A stretch of DNA of 32,640 bases from Actinomycetes bacterium (GTDB lineage Bacteria > Actinomycetota > Acidimicrobiia > Acidimicrobiales > RAAP-2), in the NCBI GenBank assembly GCA_021838005.1, contig JAKCEK010000006.1:1-32640 (forward strand), read 5' to 3'. Shown piece after piece: positions 13,726 through 20,126 of this stretch. Position 1 is the stretch's first letter. Every line of letters starts with the position of its first letter. Position numbers and translations under genes: made by a program. Under the pieces are notes generated by a model. It saw nothing but the letters and a program-made list of their open reading frames with translations. It had not been told where the DNA came from and made no database searches.

Positions 13726-13761
13726 TAGAGTGCGGGCGTCGCCGCGGCGCGCACGAGGAGG
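13726..13761 (+). promoter_or_regulatory. -10 element and Shine-Dalgarno of the methyltransferase gene
   Basis: TAGAGT at 13726-13731 matches TANNNT. GAGGAGG at 13755-13761 is a strong ribosome site whose only well-spaced codon is ATC at 13768-13770, six bases downstream. The TAG inside the -10 (13726-13728) is also the last in-frame stop before the gene, so no start can lie further upstream. Confidence 0.55.
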
Positions 13762-13767
13762 CCGACC

Positions 13768-14523
13768 ATCGCGAGACCCGCCCCCGAGGACGTCTTCGGC
13801 CGCGCCCTGCTCGACTGGGCGGGCGGCGCGACGGCCCCGGAGATCCTCGAGCGCGAGGACGGCTTCACTCAAGAGGGCGCCGGACCGGCGGTGTACCTAG
13901 CCGGCCCGCGGGCCTGGCCGGCGGCCGAGCGCCACGCGCTGCGCTACGCGCGCGGCCGGGTGCTGGACGTGGGCTGCGGCGCCGGACGCGTGGCCCTCGA
14001 GCTCCAGCGCCGTGGGGTGGAGGTCGTCGGGCTCGACGCCTCGGCCGAGGCCGCGCGAGCGGCGTCGCTGCGCGGAGTCGGGGAGGTCTGGCCGAACCGG
14101 CTCGAGCAGGTCGGCGAGCGCCTCGGCTCGTTCACGACGCTGATCCTGTTCGGCAACAACCTCGGCATCTTCGAGTCGCCCGAGGGGGTGCGGGCGGCCC
14201 TCGCGTGGCTCGCCGAGCGGTGCGGGCCGGGCACGCGCGTGCTCGCCGAGAGCACGAGCCCCCACTTCGGCGGCGCCCCCGGGCTGGACCGGCGCTACGT
14301 GCGCTCCAACGTCGAGCGGGGTCTCGCCCCGGGCCACCTGCGCGTGCGCTACCTCTACGACGGCCGGGTCGGCCCCTGGTTCACGTGGGTCTTCCTCGCG
14401 GTGCGCGAGCTGCGCGCCGCCCTGCGCGGCACGGGTTGGTTCGTCGAGGACCTCGTGCGCGGCGGCGTCGGCGACCCCTACGTCGCCGTGCTCGCCCTCG
14501 AGAAGCCCGGTGGCCGGCGGTGA
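13768..14523 (+). CDS. Class I SAM-dependent methyltransferase, apparent ATC start
   Basis: Soluble methyltransferase of unknown substrate. Motif I is VLDVGCGAGRVALEL, followed by VVGLDASAEA (acidic end of strand 2) and the ILFGNNLGIF segment; the end, PWFTWVFLAVRELRAALRGTGW, matches a widespread group of small uncharacterised methyltransferases. Members of that group, as I recall them, start with a GRALLD...ERDDGY segment; here FGRALLDW...LEREDGF is read upstream of the first GTG (13891). In that upstream stretch there is no ATG, GTG or TTG, but ATC 13768 has GAGGAGG six bases before it. I therefore place the start at ATC (251 residues); CTG within LLDW is a poorer option, and GTG 13891 would give 210 residues. 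The stop overlaps the next gene start (GTGA). Confidence 0.78.
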   Translation: MARPAPEDVFGRALLDWAGGATAPEILEREDGFTQEGAGPAVYLAGPRAWPAAERHALRYARGRVLDVGCGAGRVALELQRRGVEVVGLDASAEAARAASLRGVGEVWPNRLEQVGERLGSFTTLILFGNNLGIFESPEGVRAALAWLAERCGPGTRVLAESTSPHFGGAPGLDRRYVRSNVERGLAPGHLRVRYLYDGRVGPWFTWVFLAVRELRAALRGTGWFVEDLVRGGVGDPYVAVLALEKPGGRR

Positions 14524-15149
14524 CGCCCCGCCGCGCGCGCGCGGCGCGGGCACTCGCCGCGCTCGGGGCGCTCGCCCTCGCGCTAGCCTCGGCGACCCCG
14601 GCCGGGGCCGGCGGCCCGCCGGGGCGCCTCCCCCCGACCCGGGCCGAACCTTCCTTCGGCGCCCCACTCACCCGGGCGATGGCGCGCCTCGCCGCGGCGA
14701 TCGCGAGCGACGACCCGGCGGGCGCCCTCGCGACGTTCTTCCCCGAGGCCGCCTACGTGCGCCTGAAGACCGGGGAGATCCCCGACCCGGCGGGCGACTA
14801 CGAGAACCGGCTCGTCGCACTCTTGCGCCTCGACGTCGCGGCCTACCACGCGGTGCTTGACGCGGGGTCACCCGCGCGCTTCGTGCGCGTCGAGGCCGAC
14901 CCCGCCTTCGCTCGGTGGATCCCCCCGGGAGCGTGCGAGAACTCCCTGGGCTACTGGCACGAGCCCGGCGTGCGCCTGGTGTTCGCCCACGACCACCGCC
15001 TGGTCTCGGTCGAGGTCGACTCGCTCATCTCGTGGCGGGGCGTGTGGTACGTCGTGCACCTGGGGCCGAACCCCCGAGCGCGCGACGTGGGCACCGTCCT
15101 CTCCTACACCCTCGGCCCGGGCCGGCCCGGCCCGCCGGGGGGCTGCTAG
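14520..15149 (+). CDS. Secreted protein of unknown function
   Basis: I do not recognise the family. The 209 residues begin with an Arg-rich n-region, a hydrophobic stretch ALAALGALALALASA (residues 11-25) and a likely signal-peptidase site near ATPAGAGG, so export is expected. After a Pro-rich linker comes a helical segment ARLAAAIASDDPAGALATFFPEA followed by alternating strands including FAHDHRLVSVEVDSLISWRGVWYVVHLG; the order of helices then strands resembles the NTF2/SnoaL cone fold, but that is a guess from pattern. Two cysteines remain after processing. The GTG start overlaps the methyltransferase stop by four bases (translational coupling), and the final four bases overlap the capA-like gene on the other strand. 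Confidence 0.7.
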   Translation: MTPRRARAARALAALGALALALASATPAGAGGPPGRLPPTRAEPSFGAPLTRAMARLAAAIASDDPAGALATFFPEAAYVRLKTGEIPDPAGDYENRLVALLRLDVAAYHAVLDAGSPARFVRVEADPAFARWIPPGACENSLGYWHEPGVRLVFAHDHRLVSVEVDSLISWRGVWYVVHLGPNPRARDVGTVLSYTLGPGRPGPPGGC

Positions 15150-16291
15150 GCCGGCGGGGCGATCGAGCCGTCGGCGCGGATGAGGGCGGCCGCCGGCCCG
15201 AAGTCCTCGCGGGAGAGCTGGTTGACGAAGGCGGCGGCGGCCCCGTGGGGGTCGACGCTCGCGTGGCCGTCGGGAGCGAGCAGCAGCGAGGTGAAACGCC
15301 CGGCGAGAAAGCGGCCGCCCGCGGAGAGCGTCACGTGCAAGATCCCCGAGAGGTCCAGCGTTGCGGCCGCGGAGAAGTCCTCGTAGTTGGCGAAGTCGCC
15401 CAGGCTGTAGGCGATGAGGTGTCCGCGGTACCACTCCATGCCCCGCAGCACGTGCGGCCCACTCGCGATCACGAGGTCTGCGCCGTGGTCGATCGCGAAG
15501 TGGGCGAAGGCGAAGGGGTTGCCACGGTTCTCGCCGAGGAAGTACTCGTTCTGGCGCGTGACGTGGTCGGCGTTCGTCCCCTCGGCGCCGGCGTGCATGT
15601 ACACCACCACCACGTTGGCCTCGGCCCGCGCCCGGGCGATGAGCTGGGCCGCCGCGGAGGGGTCGAGGAGGTCGTTGGTGAGGACGTAGGGGGCGAAGTC
15701 GCAGAAGGCGACCCTCACCGGCCCCTCCCGGACCAGGCCGATCTGGCCCGGCAGGCCGGCCTGGACGATGCCGGCGGCCCTCAGGGCGGCGCTCGTCGAG
15801 GCCACGCCGGCCGGGCCGAAGTCGTCGCTGTGGTTGTTGGCCGAGTTCAGCACGGTGAAGCCGGCCGCGCGGTAGATCGCGGCGTACGACGGCGGGACCT
15901 TGAACGCGTAGCAGTCGAGGGCGACCGCGCCACACTTCGAGGTCGTCGCCTCGGTCAGGGTGCCCTCGAGGTTGCCGAAGACGATGGGGGCGGCGAGCGC
16001 TGAGCGCACCGAGTCGAACCAGGTCGCCGGGTCGCTGGGCAAGGTCGGCGTGTTGCCGAGCTCGGTGTCGCCGACGGCCGCCAGCGTGACCGTCGGGGGA
16101 AAGGTGGTGGTGGTCGAGGACGGCGCGTTCGCGGCCGTCGTGGTCGTGGTGGAGGCCGCGGCGCCCGAGGCCCGTGGGGTGGCCGCGAGACGCCAGGCCA
16201 CGACCCCGGCGACGACCAGGACGGCCGCGGCGACGAGTCCGGGGATGCGCCGGCGAGGCGCGCCGGCGCGGGCGTGGCGGCCGGCTACCAC
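15146..16291 (-). CDS. CapA-family (poly-gamma-glutamate synthesis type) metallophosphatase, membrane anchored
   Basis: Calcineurin-like phosphoesterase of the PGA_cap branch, exported and tethered by one N-terminal membrane segment (about residues 17-35). A Thr/Ser-rich linker (about 47-64) separates it from the catalytic domain. Metal-site motifs in order: VGDTELGN (Asp75), NLEGTLTE, SANNHSDDFG, the YMHAGAEG strand and SGPHVLRG. True polyglutamate capsule synthesis would need CapB/C ligase genes, which are absent, so a general envelope phosphatase role is as likely. GTG 16291 overlaps the end of the upstream phosphodiester-glycosidase gene by seven bases, so the two are coupled. The 3' end overlaps the secreted-protein gene by four bases tail to tail. 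Confidence 0.86.
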   Translation of the reverse strand: MVAGRHARAGAPRRRIPGLVAAAVLVVAGVVAWRLAATPRASGAAASTTTTTAANAPSSTTTTFPPTVTLAAVGDTELGNTPTLPSDPATWFDSVRSALAAPIVFGNLEGTLTEATTSKCGAVALDCYAFKVPPSYAAIYRAAGFTVLNSANNHSDDFGPAGVASTSAALRAAGIVQAGLPGQIGLVREGPVRVAFCDFAPYVLTNDLLDPSAAAQLIARARAEANVVVVYMHAGAEGTNADHVTRQNEYFLGENRGNPFAFAHFAIDHGADLVIASGPHVLRGMEWYRGHLIAYSLGDFANYEDFSAAATLDLSGILHVTLSAGGRFLAGRFTSLLLAPDGHASVDPHGAAAAFVNQLSREDFGPAAALIRADGSIAPPA

Positions 16292-17280
16292 GGCTGGGGC
16301 TCACCGGGTCGGCGCGAGGCGTACACGGCGAAGAAATCCTTGGTCGTAACGGTGAGAAAGCGCGTCGGGATCTGGTTCGGGTTGTCGACCGCGAGCAGCG
16401 GTGACGCCGCCCCGGGCCCGCCGTAGGTGACAAAGATCGGCCACTCGGGGTTGATGTCGAGCTCCATCGCGCGCACACAGTGCAGCCGGACCATCACGGC
16501 CGCCAGGGTGGACGAGGTCTGGGCCGGGGCGGCCGCGTAGATGAGGTTGCCGTTGGCGTCGATCCCGAGCGCCGAGCGCCACACCGCCGGCACACCGCCG
16601 AGCGTGAGGCCCCAGGCCGCGTTATCGGCCGACAGCGGCGTGGGGCGCCCGGCGTTGACCAGAAGGGGCAAGTTCTGGCGGGCCATGACGACGTTCCCCG
16701 GCGGACGCGGTCCCCCGGTCCAGCGCACGACGTCGACCCGCCCGTTGACGAAGCGCTCGACGGTCGCCAGACCGTCGAGCATCGGGTAGTAGAGCGTGTG
16801 GTTCACGTAGAACCCGCCCGCGGCGTCGTGCTCGTAGAACCCGGCGTTGAACGTCGCGAGCAGGCGCCCGCGCCCCGACGGGGGGACCATCTCGGGCCCG
16901 CGCGGCTGCGCCGTCGGCCCGGGCCCCTCGTAGCCCAGGTAGAGCGCGAGGTCGGTCGAGTCGGTCCGGATCCAGGCGGCGTAGGCCACCACGGCGGGCT
17001 GGCTGGGGTCGGGCCGAAAGACGGTCGTCTCAACCGGCGCGCTCGCCCCGGCCCAGGTGTCGCGCGGGCGCCACGGGGCGCAGACCTCGGCCGTGCGAGC
17101 CGGGTGCCCGTCGCTCGCCGCCACGGCGACGCGGCGGCACACCGGGAGCGGTCCGCCGGCCGCGTGGGCGGCCCCGGCGCGGGGTGCGCCGAGGGCCGCG
17201 GCCACCACCGCCGCCGCCGCGACCGCGAGGGGGGCCGCCCGACGGCGCTCGGCGCGGGTGCGCTCGGCCGTGACGGTCAT
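16285..17280 (-). CDS. Exported phosphodiester-glycosidase-like (NAGPA domain) protein
   Basis: 331 residues with an Ala-rich signal segment (about 14-40, likely cleavage near HAAGG). The body fits the NAGPA/phosphodiester glycosidase fold, whose founding member removes GlcNAc from GlcNAc-1-phospho-mannose; bacterial members are thought to act on cell-envelope phosphodiester-linked sugars. Supporting pieces are LLATFNAGFY (the usual AVNGGFF strand), AWGLTLGG, LGIDANGNLIYA (the usual G-D-x-x-G-x-L turn) and AMELDINPEWPIF, which sits where most members have MNLDGGGS; the GGGS tail is replaced here by NPEW. That substitution makes activity uncertain. Start ATG 17280 is supported by a -10-like GAGACT six bases upstream. 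Coupled to the capA-like gene downstream. Confidence 0.72.
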   Translation of the reverse strand: MTVTAERTRAERRRAAPLAVAAAAVVAAALGAPRAGAAHAAGGPLPVCRRVAVAASDGHPARTAEVCAPWRPRDTWAGASAPVETTVFRPDPSQPAVVAYAAWIRTDSTDLALYLGYEGPGPTAQPRGPEMVPPSGRGRLLATFNAGFYEHDAAGGFYVNHTLYYPMLDGLATVERFVNGRVDVVRWTGGPRPPGNVVMARQNLPLLVNAGRPTPLSADNAAWGLTLGGVPAVWRSALGIDANGNLIYAAAPAQTSSTLAAVMVRLHCVRAMELDINPEWPIFVTYGGPGAASPLLAVDNPNQIPTRFLTVTTKDFFAVYASRRPGEPQPW

Positions 17281-17286
17281 GGATCG

Positions 17287-17292
17287 AGTCTC
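17287..17292 (-). promoter_or_regulatory. -10-like element of the phosphodiester-glycosidase gene
   Basis: GAGACT on the minus strand exactly six bases before ATG 17280, with no Shine-Dalgarno between. It departs from TANNNT at the first base. The gene could alternatively be read through from lipB-lipA, which ends 42 bases upstream. Confidence 0.35.
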
Positions 17293-17322
17293 GCACGCGC
17301 CGGGTCGCTCGACGCGACGGCG

Positions 17323-18963
17323 CTAGCGGCGAAACTCGGGCGCCCCGACGGCGACCGGGGTGGCCTCGTGCATCGCGGTGCGCGCGTGGTAGCTCGAGCG
17401 CGTCAGCGGCGACGACTGCACGTGGGCCAGGCCGAGGGCCCTCCCCCGCTCGGCCAGCTCCTCGAACTCCCGGGGCGTCCAGTAGCGCGCGACGGGGAGG
17501 TGGTCGACGCTCGGGCGCAGGTACTGGCCGATCGTCACGATGCTCACCCCCACCGCCGCCAGGTCGCCGAGCGCCTCGTCGACCTCTTCGGGCGTTTCGC
17601 CGAGGCCCACCATCAAACCCGACTTGGTCGTGAGCCCGGCGCGGGCGGCGCGGGCGAGGACCGTGAGCGAGCGCAGGTATCCCGCACTCGGGCGCACGGC
17701 GCGCTGGAGCCGGGCCACCGTCTCGAGGTTGTGATTGAGCACGTCGGGGCGCGCCTCAAACAGCACCTCGATCGAGGCCCGGTCGCCGCGCAGGTCGCTC
17801 GTGAGCACCTCGACCGTCGTGCCGGGGCGGGCGCCGCGGATGGCGCGCACCGTCGCGGCCATCGCGCCGGCTCCGCCGTCCGCCAGGTCGTCGCGCGCCA
17901 CGCAGGTGATCACCGCGTGGTCCAGTCCCAGCCGCGCTACCGCCTCGGCGACGCGGGCCGGCTCGGTCGGGTCCAAGGGCGCCGGCTTCCTCGTGTCGAC
18001 GAGGCAGAAGCCGCACGCCCGGGTGCAGCGCTCGCCGTTGACCATGAAGGTCGCGGTCCCCTCCGCCCAGCACTCGAAGATGTTGGGGCAGCCCGCCTCC
18101 TCGCACACCGTGACCAGGCGCAGATCCTCAGTGAGCGTCCGCAGCGAGCGGAACTCGGTGCCCATGCGGGCGGGGATGCGCAGCCACTCGGGCTTGCGGT
18201 CGCGGATGCCCAGGCCGGCCTCGGGGTCGACGCCGGCCTGGCGGAGCCGGCGGATCAGGGGCCGCTCCGAGGACGGCCCGGCCGACGGCGCCGACCGCTC
18301 GACGCGCGCGACGCGCGCCGGCCCGCCGAGGCGCCGGTCGAGCTCCTCGCCGAGGACGTCCTCCACTCGCGCCGGGGAGACGTCGAGCCCGAACGACGCG
18401 AGCGAGCCGACCGGCTTGTCGGGGATCCCGCAGGGCACGATGACCGCGAAGCGCGCGAGGTCGACCTCCACGTTGAGGGCGACCCCGTGGAGGGTCCGGC
18501 GCCGGCCCCGCGCGTCGCGCTCGGTCCGCACCCCGACCGCCGCGATCTTGGTCGGCCGACCCTCGAGGTCGGCCCAGACCCCGGGGTAACCCTCCAGTCG
18601 GCCCACGCGCCCCAGTCGACGCCCCTCGTCGAGGCGCTCGACGGTCGCGAGGACCGCGTCTTCCAGGGCGGCCACGTGGTCGCGGCCCGCGGCGGGATCG
18701 TCGGCCACCGTGACGATGGCCCAGGCCACGACCTGGCCCGGGCCGTGGTAGGTGACGTCCCCGCCCCGGTCGGCCTCGACGACGGTGGCGTCGAGCTCGT
18801 CTCGGGACACGAGGATGTGCTCGGCCCTCGCGCGCACCCCCAGGGTGTAGGTCGGCGGGTGCTCGAAGACCAGGACGTAGTCGTCCTCGGCCTGGGCCAG
18901 GGCCCGCTGGAGGTCGTTCGCCTCGGCGAAGGTCACCCGCCCCAGGTGGCGTCGCCGCAGCAC
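17323..18963 (-). CDS. lipB-lipA: LipB-LipA fusion: octanoyltransferase plus lipoyl synthase in one chain
   Basis: One uninterrupted 546-residue frame carries both steps of de novo lipoate assembly. Residues 1 to about 220 are LipB: RGGDVTYHGPGQ (66-77, His73), KIAAVGVR (Lys139) and VPCGIPDKPVGSL with the acyl-accepting Cys178. After a linker of about 30 residues, residues about 255-546 are LipA: auxiliary cluster ligands Cys287, Cys292 and Cys298 in CEEAGCPNIFEC, radical-SAM CTRACGFC (Cys313, Cys317, Cys320), and the C-terminal RSSYHA whose serine binds the auxiliary cluster. All known catalytic residues of both enzymes are present, so the fusion looks functional. LipB moves octanoate from acyl carrier protein to the E2 lysine, LipA inserts two sulfurs. 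GTG 18963 overlaps the E2 stop by one base (TAGTG). Confidence 0.95.
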   Translation of the reverse strand: MLRRRHLGRVTFAEANDLQRALAQAEDDYVLVFEHPPTYTLGVRARAEHILVSRDELDATVVEADRGGDVTYHGPGQVVAWAIVTVADDPAAGRDHVAALEDAVLATVERLDEGRRLGRVGRLEGYPGVWADLEGRPTKIAAVGVRTERDARGRRRTLHGVALNVEVDLARFAVIVPCGIPDKPVGSLASFGLDVSPARVEDVLGEELDRRLGGPARVARVERSAPSAGPSSERPLIRRLRQAGVDPEAGLGIRDRKPEWLRIPARMGTEFRSLRTLTEDLRLVTVCEEAGCPNIFECWAEGTATFMVNGERCTRACGFCLVDTRKPAPLDPTEPARVAEAVARLGLDHAVITCVARDDLADGGAGAMAATVRAIRGARPGTTVEVLTSDLRGDRASIEVLFEARPDVLNHNLETVARLQRAVRPSAGYLRSLTVLARAARAGLTTKSGLMVGLGETPEEVDEALGDLAAVGVSIVTIGQYLRPSVDHLPVARYWTPREFEELAERGRALGLAHVQSSPLTRSSYHARTAMHEATPVAVGAPEFRR

Positions 18964-20126
18964 TAGCGCTCGCTCTCGAGGTCGAGCCCCGTGAGGAGCT
19001 CGGCGACGCGCTCGAGGTAGCGGGCCGCGCTCGTCGACTCGCAGACGCGGTGGTCGAAGCTGAGCCCGAGCACGAGCCGTCGGCCCACCCTGAGGGTCCC
19101 CTCGACGACGACCGGGACCTCGCGGACCGCGCCGATCGACAGGGCCGCGACCTCGGGCTGGATGACGATGGGTTGGGCGACGAGGGTGTGGGGACTCGGC
19201 GCGCCGACCACGGTGAAGGTGCCGCCCATGAGGTCGTCGGCGGTGAGCTCGCGCGCGGCGAGGCGCTCGTCGAGGTCGGCGACCCGACGCGCCAGCGAGC
19301 GCAGGGTCAGCCCGGCCGCCGCGTGGACCACCGGGACGAGCATCCCCTCGTCGGCCAGGGGCCGCACGAGGCCCAGGTTCACGCCGCGGTGCAGCACGAG
19401 CTGGTCACCCACCACCGACGCGTTGAGGAACTCGAACTCGCCGAGCGCCCTCACCGCGGCCAGGGCGACCACCGTCTCGTCCGAGACCGCCACGCCCTCG
19501 CGGGTCGTTCGACCGAGCGCGTCGAGGCGCGCGAAGACCGACCCGTCGGCCTCGAGGGCGACGAAGCCCTGGGGGCAGACCTGGGCCGAGTACGCGAGGT
19601 GCTGACCCATGCGACGCTGCCCGTGGCTCAGGGCGACGGTGACCTCCTCGGTCGGCCCCAGGGCCACCGCGCGCTCGGCGTCACGACGGGTGATCGTCCC
19701 GCCAGGACCGGTGCCCGCGACGCTCGAGGGGCTGACCGCGCCGTCGGCGAGGATCCGGCGCACCACCGGCGAGAGGACGACCCCGCCCACCGCCTCGTCG
19801 GGTCGCAGGGTCACCGGGGCGCGCCCGGTCGGGGCCGCCTCGGCGGCCGGGGCCGACGTCTCGGCGGGCGTCGGCGCGACGGACGCCGTCTGGGTCTCGT
19901 CGATGACGGCCACGCGCGAGCCGGTCATCACGGTGTCGCCCTCGCCCGCCAGGATCTCGGTCAGGACGCCCGCGGCCGGAGAGGGCAACTCGGAGTCCAC
20001 CTTGTCGGTCGAGACCTCAAAGAGCGGCTCGTCGCGCGCGACGAGGTCGCCGACCTTCTTGAACCACTGGGTGATGGTCCCCTCGGTGACCGACTCGCCC
20101 AGCGAGGGCAGCGTGACCTCAACCAA
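18963..20126 (-). CDS. 2-oxoacid dehydrogenase E2 component (dihydrolipoyl acyltransferase), atypical active site
   Basis: 387 residues with one lipoyl domain (1-77, STDKVDSE, lipoylated Lys42), an Ala/Pro/Thr-rich hinge, a peripheral subunit-binding domain (about 118-153, LSPVVRRILADG...GTGPGGTITRRD) and an acyltransferase domain to the C-terminus. The family motif His-Arg-x-x-Asp-Gly reads His359-Arg-Val-Cys-Glu363-Ser364 here, so the Asp is Glu and the Gly is Ser; His359 is kept. Whether acyl transfer to CoA still occurs is open. Substrate (pyruvate, 2-oxoglutarate or branched chain) cannot be called; no E1 gene is in the window. Its first codons overlap lpd by eight bases, and its stop overlaps lipB-lipA, giving a tightly coupled lpd-E2-lipBA operon. 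Confidence 0.9.
   Translation of the reverse strand: MVEVTLPSLGESVTEGTITQWFKKVGDLVARDEPLFEVSTDKVDSELPSPAAGVLTEILAGEGDTVMTGSRVAVIDETQTASVAPTPAETSAPAAEAAPTGRAPVTLRPDEAVGGVVLSPVVRRILADGAVSPSSVAGTGPGGTITRRDAERAVALGPTEEVTVALSHGQRRMGQHLAYSAQVCPQGFVALEADGSVFARLDALGRTTREGVAVSDETVVALAAVRALGEFEFLNASVVGDQLVLHRGVNLGLVRPLADEGMLVPVVHAAAGLTLRSLARRVADLDERLAARELTADDLMGGTFTVVGAPSPHTLVAQPIVIQPEVAALSIGAVREVPVVVEGTLRVGRRLVLGLSFDHRVCESTSAARYLERVAELLTGLDLESER

Noticed and set aside
15146-16291. Poly-gamma-glutamate capsule operon
   Set aside because: Only the CapA-like phosphatase is present; there is no CapB ligase or CapC membrane subunit in the window.
18240-18310. A sequencing frameshift artificially joining lipB and lipA
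   Set aside because: The frame is continuous through a reasonable linker, both domains are complete, and there is no candidate stop or start pair that would separate them. Reads should still be checked.
16480-18966. An 828-codon plus-strand open frame across the glycosidase-like and lipB-lipA genes
   Set aside because: Antisense shadow of two recognisable genes, spanning their boundary; composition is Arg/Gly/Asp/His rich with no motif.
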